The notes under the pieces are model-generated. The model was given only the letters and a program-made list of their open reading frames with translations. It had not been told where the DNA came from and did not search any database. Below are positions 12,033 through 23,360 of a stretch of 64,000 nucleotides of DNA, one piece after another. Made by a program: the position numbers and the translations under genes. The number at the start of each line of letters is the position of its first letter. Position 1 is the first letter of the stretch. Source of the stretch: Larix kaempferi (Eukaryota > Streptophyta > Pinopsida > Pinales > Pinaceae). Where the stretch lies: positions 9,177,001 to 9,241,000 of the forward strand of contig BSBM01000461.1 in the NCBI GenBank assembly GCA_027924585.1. The letters are read 5' to 3'.

Positions 12033-12976
12033 TGCATAAAGGGTACTTATGTGAGCCCCTTGAAGTCTCATTGCTTTCTTTGCTCCCTAATTGGTTCAGA
12101 TTTGAGTGGAGGTTCTTCATTCACTTCTCGGATGAAAGAGCACATGGATGATTATTTTTATGTATCTTTCATCCTTTTGTAGAAGCATTATAGGGCATGG
12201 GATCCTCACCTATGTCATTGGATCATATTTGAATGGTCACTTGATGCTTGTATGCACTTGGAAAATGGTGGTCTACTTACTTGGAGGTACAAGCACTTTC
12301 ATGGTTCTTTGATGAGGCACCTCCTTGATGTACATTTTTATTATGTCATTATGTACTTTGATGATATATCCTTTGTACTTATGATGTTTGGAAGAATGCA
12401 TACAAGGAAATGGGATCCAGGAATTCTGTTTCCTGATGGTATGGTTTGGAGGGGACTCCTAATTGTTGGAGTTTAATACAAGCAATGGGACCTTGGGATA
12501 ATTTTTAGTGTAATTGGTTTCAATTTTTTTCGAGAAACAAGTAGTAGGGGATATTGAGTCCCTACTTAATAAGGTGAATTTAATCAGAGTAGTGCAACAA
12601 CAAGCATGTTGTTTCCTCTCTAAAAATTTCATGGAATCTTGAAGACTCAAAGTTGGGCAACTCAGTGGCAACTTCAAAGAAGTATACAGTGTACTATCAA
12701 AAAGGGTTTCCAAAATATGAAAGAGGTAAAGAGTAATTGCGAAAACTTTGTTTTGATGGATTTAATTAATATTTTGGTGTTTATAGGTGATGTTATAGGG
12801 GATGTCAAATTGAAAAAGAAAACTCACATCTCCTTGCTTTTGGAAACACACAATAGTAGTGCATGAGTGCCACTACTCAAAGTTTTAGAAGAGAAGTTTT
12901 GGGAAGCAAAGTTTTGGGAATAAAGTAGGTTCTTCAACATCCATGTGTTGAAATTGCTTGAGGACATGCAATATTT

Positions 12977-12989
12977 GGAGGGGAGGATT
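12977..12989 (+). other. polypurine tract of element A
   Basis: A purine-rich GGAGGGGAGGA run directly precedes the 3' LTR start at 12990, the expected plus-strand priming site. Confidence 0.7.
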
Positions 12990-13034
12990 TGTCATGTCCC
13001 AAAATTTCTCATTGGGTCACAATGGCCTAAGCCC
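12990..13034 (+). repeat. 3' LTR fragment of element A (45 bp)
   Basis: The first 45 bases repeat the start of the LTR at 7670 (TGTCATGTCCC through GGCCTAAGCCC). In the 5' LTR the sequence goes on with CTTGGCC. Here it is replaced by TGTTGTAGG, the start of element F. The rest of this LTR is not found later in the window. Confidence 0.8.
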
Positions 13035-13108
13035 TGTTGTAGGTACAACAAATCCAATGCTTCATTCTGATCATGGGAGCCCCATTTTGTAAATATAAAG
13101 GTATTTAG

Positions 13109-13223
13109 GTAAGTTTTAAATTTTGGTTTGCTATGGCATCATACCCTTTGCTTCGTCTGTTTAGTTATCATTATTTTCTCCTTTGAAAATTTCTAAGTTT
13201 CTGATTGTTTTCTTGATTTGCAG
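13109..13223 (+). other. predicted 115-base leader intron of element F
   Basis: AG|GTAAGT at 13107-13114 is a consensus donor and TTTCTTGATTTGCAG|A at 13223 is a strong acceptor. CTGAT near 13201 could serve as a branch site. The segment is T-rich. It sits in the leader ahead of ORF1. Splicing is inferred from signals only. Confidence 0.5.
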
Positions 13224-13283
13224 AAAACCTTCGATTCTTTGCCAAAAATCATTTTCTTACGGCAAATCCCGAAATTGCGCAAT

Positions 13284-13700
13284 CCCACAATTGTGGATTG
13301 TGGGAATCGTTTGTTTTTCATTTGGAAATTCGTCAACCCGAAACCCGCAACCTGACATTGCAGGTTGTGGGAAGACCGTGTAAGTATTTTAGAAATTCTG
13401 ATTCCGCAACCTGAAACTTGAAATTCTGGATTTCGGATTGTGGAAACTCGTTACGCCAATAAATCGCGTTGTGTGTTTCCAAAACCCGCAAATTCCGGGT
13501 TGTGGAAAAACTTATTTAATTTTTAATATTTGTTTTCGTTTTCGAAACCCGAAACCCGAATTTTGGGTTGTGGATTTCGGAAACACGTTTGTTCATTTTG
13601 CGAAATTTGTAAAACCCGCAACCCGGAATTTCAGATTTCGGATTTCAGGAATTTTGAATAAAGTTTGATTTTCAAACCTATGAACCCAATCCCGCATCCC
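13284..13700 (+). repeat. hairpin array in the leader of element F
   Basis: Five to six imperfect units of about 50-100 bases repeat the words ACCCGCAA and GGGTTGTGG, which are near-complementary. Examples are CCCACAAT/ATTGTGGG at 13284-13291 and 13297-13304; CCCGCAACCTG/CAGGTTGTGGG at 13344-13354 and 13361-13371 with one G:U pair; TTCCGCAA/TTGTGGAA at 13402-13409 and 13438-13445; AACCCG/CGGGTT near 13483-13501; and CCGAAACCC with GGGTT...TTTCGG near 13549-13580. No ORF is maintained. The stems would form in the RNA leader. Confidence 0.65.
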
Positions 13701-13997
13701 GCAGGGGTTAATCTTAGACGTTCGTTTCTTCTAAATCTACGGTCCAGATTTGATCCGACTGAAAAACCATAAATGCACGATTTTTGCTATTTTCCATTAT
13801 CATTTTTACTGTCGGAAATTTATGCTCCTACGTGGATTTTACTGTCGATTTCTTACCAAGGTCACCTTCACGAATTTTTAGTCATTTACAAGTTGGTTTG
13901 CTGTCATTTTTGCATTTGCTATTTACGGTTTTTCTGTCTATAGTTTAGTTTTGATTTTGTTTTATTTATTTATCAGAATTTCCCAAACTTTGCCAAA

Positions 13998-15059
13998 ATG
14001 TCTCGAAATACTCGGTCTAAAACACTTCACAGGGATTTATTGACCAAAGATCCCAATTTTGGCATCTTCATAGACACTAGTCAAAGGGTCACTGAAACCT
14101 ATCAAATGGACTAGGCCAAAATATATGCTATCTTTGACAATGATGACCTTTCGGACATCAAAGAAGATCGACTTGCGTATGAGAAAATTAGGGCTTCAAA
14201 AATCCATGCCATTGTTGCTCGCCCTGTAGTCCTACCTTACACAGACCCTGTTAAATGGATTGTGGAAAATGCTAACCCTAAGGACCAGTCGTTTAACAAT
14301 AATGCTAGGTCACAATTGGCATCCTTCCGCCCTGAATTTTTTATCAGATCTTTTCCTCTCAAGCCAGCTGTACAAATCCTTAGCCCTGATTTCATTCAAT
14401 CCTCCAAGACTAGATACAATTTTCAAGAAATGATGAAATCATGGATGGTTAAATCTAGCATTTTGTGCCAAAGGATGATAACCTTTATTCGATTGCTTAG
14501 TTCAAGGAACCTTACTCCTTATTGGCAGCCATGCTCTGCAGGCTCTTTGGCCTCCCTAATTGCTCAATTTTTAAAGCTGAATGGGCTCCTATAGCTCACC
14601 ATGTCTTGACAACAGGAGAATCTTTCCCTTGGGCATCTAGCTTGTCTTCAAAACTTAAAACAACAATTCAAGATTATCAGAAGGCGCCTGCCTTAAGAAA
14701 GCCACATTTTTACCTATCAGCCTTCATTCTTGATGTCTTTTGATCTAAATTTCAATATCCTAACTTGGGGTAGAATTGGACCACTGAAGCTCCATCGGTT
14801 CATATATATCATTCGACACTGTGGGAAAGCAATTATGTGCCCCTACTCTATGACATTTGTGACCATTTCATGGGCACTATTTATTTCAAAATATTCAAAG
14901 AGGAAGCTCCTTCCTTTTCAGCTGATGCTAGAACTTTCATCAACACGATTGGTGATTGGTATGTTTATGATTCCTTTTCATACATAGAGTCTGGGGAAGT
15001 GACATTGTTCACCTTCTGCAAAGAATAGTGCCTTACAGGTTTGTCATTCAAGACGTTTC
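13998..15059 (+). pseudogene. ORF1 of element F, part 1 (N-terminal)
   Basis: An ATG at 13998 (context CCAAAATGT) opens a frame containing KDPNFGIFIDTSQRV and DLSDIKEDRLAYEKIRASKI, broken by TAG at 14112. Near 14520 the coding signal shifts to another frame (AAMLCRLFG, then FKEEAPSFSADARTF at about 14900). It shifts again just before 15055, where the frame reads PYRFVIQDV into the G insertion site. I do not recognise a named domain. The position upstream of gag and the size fit the extra ORF1 known in Ogre-type elements. It continues at 18017 and 26970. Confidence 0.6.
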
Positions 15060-15799
15060 TGTTAGGATATTCCTATACTCCATCCTAGTCCCACTAGTGT
15101 TTTGATCATTTACATTTTCAGTCATGCATTCAATTTTAGGGTTTGCATGCATTCTAGGGTTTGCATGCATCCCAGTCATCAGTCCAATACCTAGCCCTCA
15201 GTTAGCCAGCCCCCAAGAGCTTCTCACTATTTAGTTTTAGCCCTCCAGTTGCTCAATGCGCCTTTCTTCCTTGATTTTAGGGAGAAACTCACCCTTCTTC
15301 ACCTACCAGTCCAGTTGTCTTCAGTTTACACTCAGTTACACTCAGTTACACTCAATTACACTCAGTTATACTCAGTTACACTTAGTTACAGTCAGTTACA
15401 CCTACCAGAGTTAGTTTGACTGATGGTTGACAGTTACTTGAGCATTGATGACTCCACTGATGATGATGGAGACTTCCAGTTGTGCTTCGATGATCATGAG
15501 GACACCTAGTTGTGCTCCGATGACACTCTATTGATCTTATGATCACTCTGAGAGGCTAATTTGAATTGCCACCTTAGGAATTCAAATCCTTTCTACCATT
15601 GTACTATTTATTTGTCCATATTGTGATTAATTAACTAGTGTGTGTGAAGTATTATTGCTTCTATCTGAGTTCTACTGTACCATATTATTTTGTTGCTCAA
15701 TATACTGTATTGTTCACTCTTCTTCTATTTTCCTGCTTAATCATCATTAATCTTGTGAGGTATACATCATCTCTTAGATCTGCTATGATGATTTTCACA
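15060..15799 (+). repeat. 5' LTR of element G
   Basis: 740 bp with TG...CA ends. It contains a 10-bp tandem repeat (consensus CTCAGTTACA, seven units after a partial first one, about 15329-15400). It also has a ~30-base local duplication around GTTGTGCTTCGATGAT near 15470-15530 that the other LTR lacks. Confidence 0.9.
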
Positions 15800-15811
15800 T
15801 GGTATCAGAGC
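15800..15811 (+). other. primer binding site of element G
   Basis: TGGTATCAGAGC abuts the LTR end ACA without a gap, complementary to the initiator-Met tRNA. Confidence 0.9.
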
Positions 15812-15954
15812 ATGTTGAGAGTATTATTTATCTCCATTATTGAGAGTTTTTTGCAGGTTATTACCAAGATTTCGAGTGCAGCAGTTTCTGCATTTTTGCA
15901 ATAGTAGCAGTTGCAGTTATTCTATATTGTTTTTGCAGGTCTTCTACAACTTCA

Positions 15955-17043
15955 ATGAATTCAAAAGAAATCACTCCTCTTTCTCCTTTCTCTCCTCTCA
16001 GCTATGATGACTGGAAACCAAAAATGATAGCATACTTGAAGAGCCATGATCTCTTTGACTGTTGTTTTGAAAGAGAGTTTGAATCTTCTGAAGAGAAGAT
16101 TGATTGGTTAAATAAAGTTGATGAAGCCTTTGGATCAATGTTGGATGCTATGTCTGATTTGATGTTATATGACCTCCCTGATTTTTCATCACCAATAGAG
16201 CTATGGGCTCACTTGGATGAAATATTTGGCAGAGAGAATGAAGGACTTGGTCCCAACCCATTCGAAATCAAACAAAGTGATGCATTCGCTCCTCTTGATG
16301 GTCTCTCAGATCATGAACCAGTATCATCTCACATTGAAATTGTTCACAAAGAACTTGTAGATTCTACACTCATGCTCAAACTTTCTTCTCTTTCTATGCC
16401 AGCTCAAACTCTAGATATTGCAGAAGGTCCTAAATCCTCTCTTGCACCAGAGTCTGTTGGTTTGCATCATGATCACATGATTATTTCGGAGGTCAAAACA
16501 ACTATTGAAGGTAATGCATTCTCTCCTCTCTAGCTATCTCCTCTTTTATACTACTATATGATCATAAATTCATGCTTTCAGAAGTTTATTGAAGATTATG
16601 GCCATTGCCATTCACTTGGGATAAATTCTCATGTAATTACTGGTTTTGATCTCACCTCTCATGGTTCAAAGGAGATCTCAAGAAACCATGATTCAAGTCT
16701 TGTATCCAAATTGGGTTCTAAGCAATTACTGCTTGGGATAATTTCTCATGCATATGATAGATTTGATCTCACCCCTCCTGGTTCAAAGGAGATCTCAAGA
16801 AACTATTTTTTAAGTCTTAAATCTGATTTTCATTTCAAGCAAACATGTAATAGTTCTTTTTGGCATAATCTCACCCATGGTGGTTCGAAGGAGAAGACAA
16901 AAGACTATATGCACTTTCACAGATTTGATCCTACCTCAGCTGATTCGAATCACAGGTTCAAGGATCATTCTCATACTTTTGGATTTGTTCTCATCACATT
17001 AGATCTGAAGAGCAAGTACAAGCACATGCTTTTTTATTTTTGA
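15955..17043 (+). pseudogene. gag-like ORF with C-terminal repeats, one TAG
   Basis: One frame of 363 codons from ATG 15955 has a single internal TAG at 16531. The first ~100 residues resemble the Ty1-copia UBN2-type gag: YDDWKPKMIAYLKSHDLFDC, then IDWLNKVDEAFGSMLDAMSD and PIELWAHLDEIFG. No zinc knuckle follows. Instead the second half carries three to four diverged ~38-residue repeats built on FDLTxxGSKEISRN, at about 16650, 16760, 16870 and 16925. The repeats are unknown to me. The product would be a capsid-type protein that needs pol supplied by another element. Only one stop in 363 codons suggests milder decay than the surrounding element F frames. Confidence 0.7.
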
Positions 17044-17276
17044 GCATGATCCACTTCTTCCCAAGAAGAAGACACCTCCAGACATATGACCAAGCATCAC
17101 ACCTATTTGAGTTTTGATCATTTAAATTTCTGTGTGTGCCTTACAGTCTGTTTTTGAGGAGGGGATATGTTTCCCATGAAATTTTCCCACTTCCTTGGTT
17201 TATTGACTGTTATTATTCATTGTATTGGGTGACCTTTGGTCTTAGTTACTAGGGCATAGGATGGATTAAGGAGGGG

Positions 17277-18016
17277 TGTTAGGATATTCCTATACTCCAT
17301 CCTAGTCCCACCAGTATTTTGATCATTTACATTTTCAGTCATGCATGCACTTTTAGGGTTTGCATGCCTTCTATGGTTTGCATGCATCCCAGTCATCAGT
17401 CCAACACCTAGCCCTTAGTTAGCCAGACCTCAGGAGCTTCTCACTATTCAGTTTTAGCCCTCCAGTTGCTTAATGCGCCCTTCTTCCTTCATTTTAGGGA
17501 GCAACTCTCCCTTCTTCACCTACCAGTCCAGTTGTCTTCAGTTTACACTCAGTTACACTTAGTTACACTCAGTTACGCTCAGTTACACTCCGTTACACTC
17601 AGTTATACTTAGTTACACTTAGTTACACTGAGTTACACTCAATTACACCTACAAGAGTTAGTTTGACTAATGGTTGACAGTTACTTGAGCATTGATGACT
17701 CCACTGATGATGATGGAGACTTCCAGTTGTGCTCCGATGACACTCTATTGATCTTATGATCACTCTGAGAGGCTAATTCGAATTGCCACCTTAGGCATTT
17801 GAATCTTCTCTACCATTGTACTATTTATTTGTCCATATTGTGATTAATTAACTAGTGTGTGTGAAGTATTATTGCTTCTATTTGAGTTCTACTATACCAT
17901 ATTATTATGTTTCTCATTATACTGTATTGTTCACTCTTCTTCTATTTTCCTGCTTAATCATAATTACTCTTGTGAGGTATACATCATCTCTTAGATCTGC
18001 TGTGAGGATTTTCACA
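17277..18016 (+). repeat. 3' LTR of element G
   Basis: 740 bp, matching the 5' LTR, with ten rather than seven copies of the 10-bp repeat (about 17536-17650) and without the ~30-base duplication. The two differences cancel, so the total lengths are equal. It is followed by the GTTTC duplication. Confidence 0.9.
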
Positions 18017-18804
18017 GTTTCCTATCTGACTGTCACTGATGGTGTCTACAAGAAACTCACTAATCCCGAAAAGAGGGGTTGGCCTAAATTCTCTTTAAAT
18101 ATTGGGCCATTAGTTATCCCTACCTCAACCTGGGCTATAGTGCTTGGTGATCAGCTGGCTCCTTTGAAGTTGGGTAAAGCCCCCAAAAGAAAGCATGATC
18201 CTAAGAAGTTCCTGGATGCACATTTTAAGCAGTATCATATGAAAATGGACTATGTCCATGAAGAACTCCCAGATGACTGCATCTATAAAGGAGTGAATAC
18301 TTTTTCTGAAGTATTGGAAAGGGCCAAGAGCTTAGATGAACAACAACATATTATGGCATATCATAAATAAATAAAAACTTAATTCTACAAGCAAAGAACA
18401 ATGGAGTTGAATCTCATTGAGAAAGTTAGAAGGGATAAAGAACAAAAGCTAATCCAGCAGGCTAATGCACCTCTGATGCTTACTTATATAGATGTAGATA
18501 AAGGTAAAGCTCCCATGGAGAATCTCCCTCAAGTGAAAACAACTAAGCAGGTTAAAGCTTTGTTGCGGACCTCTCAGCATTTCCAGCAGGAGTTAGCACA
18601 ACTCACTTCGGTGATTCATACTCAAATGACTGAACCTCCTAAGCTCACTATGGATGTTCAAGTGACAACTGCAGCTTTGCAGGTAGTTGATGAGTTGACA
18701 ATGGTTGAGGTTAACCCAGGTAAGAGACAAAAAGTTCAGGTTTCTACATCAAAGATCCCTACTGTTGATCTCATTGACAGTGATGTTGAAGATGAGCCGC
18801 ATCC
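18017..18804 (+). pseudogene. ORF1 of element F, part 2 (middle)
   Basis: After element G the frame resumes (LTVTDGVYKKLTNPEKRGWP, then KKFLDAHFKQYHMKMDYVHE). It passes two TAA stops at 18368 and 18380, close together where glutamine codons would fit, and continues as KVRRDKEQKLIQQ to DSDVEDEPHP at the B insertion site. The segment is charged and turns acidic near the end. Subtracting G plus its 5-base duplication keeps the frame used just before 15055. No known domain is recognised. Confidence 0.65.
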
Positions 18805-20184
18805 TGTAATGTCCCCAGTTTGACCCCATGGCATTAAAATCGTCAATGATGTAATATTGTTATGAAATCGTGGTGAGGAGATCAAGACCAAGGCCCCACC
18901 ATCAATTTATTGATGGATATGGTTTACATGCTAGCCATGCACAATGGAATTGCGAATATTATGTAAATATGTATTTTAATAAAAATACCCACAACTAGCT
19001 ATGCAATGCAACAAGAGATGGGGGCATGATTTTACAAGTAATTGGGAGGGAAAACATTCAAACCCTTGGATCCAATCAAGTCAAGTCAAATGTCAATGAG
19101 AGAACCCGTGAACCCTCAACTACCCATGTTGACTTTTGTACCCAATCATTGATTTCTCCCAAGAGTTGGTTGAGGTAGTTAATGCCTTAAGGAGGTATGG
19201 TTGTCCAAATTCGAGTATGGGCAAGCCACCCTACATGGAAAATTGTTTTTGGCTTCTTGGTCAAGAAAACAGACATGAATGGCTCCCCAAGCCATTATCC
19301 ATCAACCTGTTGCTCTCCCTCATAAGTTTGGAGCTATCTGGGCGTTTTCCAGCCATGTTTTTATGTGTTTTCTTTGATCCCAGGCTGGAAAAAGGGTGTT
19401 TTTGTGTTGTATACCAATGGGGAAGAAGGGGAATCCAATTGGGGTTCCATAGAGACCGTTTGGGCTGCTGAATGCTTAGATACTTGGGGGAGAAATCGTT
19501 TTCCTCCCTGTGAATTTTTTCCCCATCCCACAATTCGTTTTTGGTTGGAAACAATTTGGGGAAAGCCCTTGGCCATCCTGTTTGTAAATCCCATTGTTGA
19601 ACATGTGTATCAATGCCCGATGATTGTGTTTGTTGTGTGTAGATAAAGTATGTTGGGTATGGGTTATGGGAATCCATTCTTTTTTCTTGAGCTTGAGTAC
19701 AATCATCCAAGGTTCATATGTAGCCTGATAAACCCAGCTATGGACTAGCTTGGCTCAGATGAGATGATTAATTGGGTTGTGCATGAGCTTGAATGTCCTC
19801 TTTTCCTTTTAAGAATCATGCCCAGCTCGGGGGTGGTAGTTGTGTTGACAGAATTGATGAACACAACTGGCTTATGGTTGGGCGGAACGTTGCAGCGACA
19901 TAGCTAGTTGCTTGGGACAATTGCACAATGGAGATAATGGTTTTTCTATCTATGTGTTTTGCCTCTGCAGTGTTTAAATTAGTGACTATTATTGATATAT
20001 TGAATGCGTATGAAAATATGTGTGGATGATTTTATTTCCGTTGTGCATGTTTGCTTGATTTGCATCTGCACAAATTTCTTTTTAACTGTATGAAGCTAAT
20101 GAAGCGGCTGAGTTTTATGAAAAGCCACATAGATTGGTAGAATGTTCCCTTCCTCGAATTGGGTCCGTAGGTGGGTACATTATG
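18805..20184 (+). repeat. 5' LTR of element B
   Basis: Starts TGTAATGTCCCCAGTTTGAC and ends at 20184, two bases before the primer site. Short ORFs on both strands (about 19136-19710) recur in the other LTR at about 26080-26480 with differences typical of neutral drift and are not called as genes. Confidence 0.9.
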
Positions 20185-20186
20185 TT

Positions 20187-20198
20187 TGGTATCAGAGC
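20187..20198 (+). other. primer binding site of element B
   Basis: TGGTATCAGAGC, complementary to the initiator-Met tRNA, lies two bases after the LTR end. Confidence 0.9.
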
Positions 20199-20504
20199 TG
20201 CTGGTTGTAGCATTGGGCCTCCATGGGCTACCTATCACAGTTGTAGAGGTAAGTATGCTTCTGGTTCAACACTGATAATTAAGAAAAATTTCAAAAATTT
20301 CAAATTTTGAAAAATTTTCTAAGTGTTTTTGTTTGGTTGAGCCGACGCGTTTCGGCAAGTCTCATGGAGTTGAGACGATACATTTTGGGGAGAATCACTC
20401 AGTGGAGCCGACACAGTCGGAAAATTTGGTTGAGTTGTGCCAACGAGGTTGTGCAAGTGCCCAAGGAAAGGAAGAAAATTTTCAAAATTTTTCTAAGTGT
20501 CTTT

Positions 20505-20856
20505 CGGCAGCAGAACTCGGTGAGTTGGTCCGCAACGGCGGAAGAACTCAGCGAGTTGGTCTGAAACTGCGGTAGAACTTGGCAAGTTGGTTCGAAACAG
20601 CGGAAGGACTCGATGAGTTCGTCCAAGAAAAGTTTCTAAGTGTTTTATGGCGGAGGAACTTGACAAGTTGGTCCGAAATTGCGGCAGAACTCGGAGAATT
20701 GGTCCGAAACGATGGAAAAGATAGATGAGTTGGCCGACCGACGAAACTTGGCGAGTTGGTCCGAAACGGGTCAAAAGACATAGTTGAGTTCACCGACCGG
20801 CAGAACTTGGTAAGTTGATCCGTAACGGGTCAGAAGAGCTCGGTGAGTTGCTCCAA
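20505..20856 (+). repeat. ~31-bp tandem array in the leader of element B
   Basis: About ten units share GAACTYGGYGAGTTGGTCCG with a GCGG or AACGG joint. Cores lie near 20513, 20544, 20575, 20606, 20657, 20687, 20744, 20802 and 20837. The first units are about 31 bases apart; later ones alternate with a weaker GAGTT core, giving a ~57-base higher unit. Frames are open on both strands in places because 31 is not a multiple of 3, but none is maintained. Confidence 0.75.
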
Positions 20857-23200
20857 AATAGGGAATTTCAGTGATTTTCCAGGGTGAATTTCAGGTGCTG
20901 GAAGTTGAAACATTGCCATGGAACTTATGCACCAGATTGTGCGAAATGGAAAGAATTACAAAAACAAATCGAGGGCGTTGCCCTCTACTTGCCCTATAGT
21001 GGTGGAAGCCACAAGGAGGCAAGCCCCTTGAACCCCGTTGTCCCCCGGAGACAGTCGTGAAAGTGTGAAATGCATTCTCTATGCTTGGGATGAGAAGCAG
21101 GAATCTCATAGAAGCTTGCGGAAGCCTTATTGAGAGTAATTGGATGTAATATACATTGTGGAAGAGCAATGGGAGCAGCAAGGCAATGTTGATAAGAGGG
21201 AAATTCCTCACCTTAAACTATTTCTTTTTATAGCATAAGAATTGCATGTTTGAAAAATAGTAAGAATGAATGTTATACACGTATGTATATATTGAATTGA
21301 TAAATCATGAGAAGATCATAGCTAATGATTACTTGTATCCTTGGTAGGAAATCCAAGAAAAGGATCAGCTATGATGTGGAGGGGGAACTCCATGTCATGA
21401 TGACGACCTGGAAAGGGAAAATTCCTTAACTCCTCTCTTTCTATTGTATTTATATTTCCTGAGTTTTTATATACTGAAAATTATGGCATAGGGATTCTGG
21501 AAATGCAAGAGAGTAATGCATATGAATTAGTGGGCATGATTAAAGAGTCATTGCATAGTGCATGTGGATTGCTTATGCATGAGCATGATGTTTCACATGG
21601 GTAAAGGTAGTGAAAGTTACACATGCAATATCCCATTAATGGTATTGCCTATGGTTGATCACCAATAATGTTGTTGATAATGGTTGTACGAATCAAACCA
21701 TAGAAGCATGACTAGAAATGTAAGAGATTAGATAGATGAAATGAATATGCACTAGATGGCATATTAATAAACATTGCACAGTGCATGTCATATGGCATAT
21801 TGGTAAAATAGCGAGGTTTTACATATGCCATGATCCACTTAAGATAATTATTGACGTTGCTAATAATTAGTTGTGTTCGCATTGGTTGTAGGACCAAAGA
21901 AAATCGAAGCATGGATAAGGATGTGGATGATGTTGCATATGACCAACAACCTTATGAGGAAAGGATGGTGCGACAAATCTGTGATCATGATGTTGGAAAA
22001 AGGACTATGTAGCCTTGGTAAGAGATCAACTGATCAGGTAACATCCAACGATGTTAATGACAACCATGAAGGTAATGGTTATTTATGCTAAATTGCATGA
22101 AAGTTGAAAGAGGATTTGGTAAGATCCCTTCAACTATGTTTAAACTATGTTGAATTGTTTGCATGTGAGACTGAGTGCCTGAGTGTGAATATAATCCTAC
22201 CAAGTATGGTCAGGTATGGGTAAGTGAAGGCAAGGATCCTTACACCCTATAGTTTCTTAGAAACCTCAATGCATTCATATGAAATTATATCATGCCATTT
22301 GTGTATGTTGGTTGTGAGTTTTAACAACCAAAGCAAGTGATGACTTATGGTCCCATTGTAGTGTATGCCATATGAGATAGGCATGGTTATGCCATAATAT
22401 GTTGGAATGCATAGTATTCATGAATTAATGTATTGAGGGGTTATGCATTGAGTGAATGCACATTAAAAGATTATGTAAATGTTGTGAATGTGCATGCATA
22501 TGTGTGGGTGCACATGTTGAGATGCATGGGTGTGACATATATATGTTTCAATGCAGTTAGATAATAGATGAAATGGTGGACTATTGTTAATCCTGAGACC
22601 ATTTCATGAGCTACTATGAATGCAGGAGATAGACTGCATGGAGAATGTAGACATGTGATGGGCTACCAGATGAACTGCATGTTGGTAAGCCATGTGAGTG
22701 AGAGAGTAAAATTATGCCAAGAAGGCTTGTGTGTGTTATGGAACGTGAAAGGATTGGGGTTGGAAAACCAAAGTACTATTGACTCAGAGAAGGGAGCCCC
22801 CACTCTTCGAAAATGAAGGAAAGATACATCTGAAAAGGGATAAGTATTATGTAACCCTAACTCATAATATACATGTTTGGTTATTAAATTTAATATGCAA
22901 ATCATGTTTTATTATTTCATTATTATTCCAAACTGCTTGAGTATGATTAGGGCCTACATGTCTCACATCCGAAAGGGAGTGCACACCTTTCTAGTGCTGG
23001 GTTATGATAGGGTTGTCAATATTGACTACACCCTAAGGGAATGGATGCATTCCTGGTGTTTCAGTACTTGATAGTGAATGTTGTGAAATATGTTTACAAT
23101 TTTGGGACAACAATACGGATGAGCTTTCTTATCCTTCTTGTGTTACCAGCTTACACAGATGCAATTTGGTGCTGCACACGGATGAAGCAAAATGAAAGGT
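20857..23200 (+). other. interior of element B, no coding capacity seen
   Basis: No ORF with a recognisable motif on either strand. The sequence is rich in ATG and TG words and lacks gag, protease, RT and integrase signatures. Confidence 0.7.
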
Positions 23201-23360
23201 TGTTGTGGAGGTATTGACGAAGGGTTCTTGCATTCCTAATGAACCCAGTCGATGTACTAGTTGGGAATTATTTACTTGGTTGTTGTGGAGGTATTGATGA
23301 AGGGTTGTTACATGCCTAATAAACCCAGACGATGCACTGGTTTGGCATTATTTGCTTTGA
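23201..23360 (+). repeat. 80-bp tandem duplication in element B
   Basis: Two copies, 23201-23280 and 23281-23360, both start TGTTGTGGAGGTATTGA and contain AACCCAG followed by GATG and CACTGG/TACTAG. The period is exactly 80, with about ten differences. Confidence 0.85.

Larger units (their letters stand above)
7670..13034 (+). mobile_element. element A: large non-autonomous LTR element, 3' LTR broken
   Basis: Element A runs from a TGTCATGTCC start at 7670 through a 2390-bp 5' LTR, primer site, ~2.9-kb interior and polypurine tract to a 45-bp fragment of its 3' LTR (12990-13034). At 13034 the LTR stops and element F begins. The first ~45 bases of the two LTRs match almost perfectly. The interior has only broken ORFs with no protease, RT or integrase, so it fits a LARD-like element moved by helpers. 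The candidate left target duplication is TTTCA (7665-7669). The right one was not found in the window. Confidence 0.8.
15060..18016 (+). mobile_element. element G: gag-only copia-type LTR element, complete ends
   Basis: Two 740-bp LTRs (15060-15799 and 17277-18016) begin TGTTAGGATATT and end TTTTCACA. They are flanked by a perfect GTTTC target duplication (15055-15059 and 18017-18021). PBS TGGTATCAGAGC lies at 15800-15811 and the purine tract AAGGAGGGG at 17268-17276. The ~1.5-kb interior encodes one gag-like ORF and nothing else, which matches TR-GAG type non-autonomous elements. The LTRs differ at roughly 9 percent of sites by eye, so the insertion is old. It lies inside ORF1 of element F. 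Confidence 0.9.

Noticed and set aside
19136-19710. ORFs of 76-149 codons on both strands
   Set aside because: They lie in the LTR of element B and recur in its other LTR with non-coding style differences; no family match.
20307-20793. Overlapping ORFs with repeated ELVR/QVL words
   Set aside because: Products of the 31-bp tandem array read in several frames.
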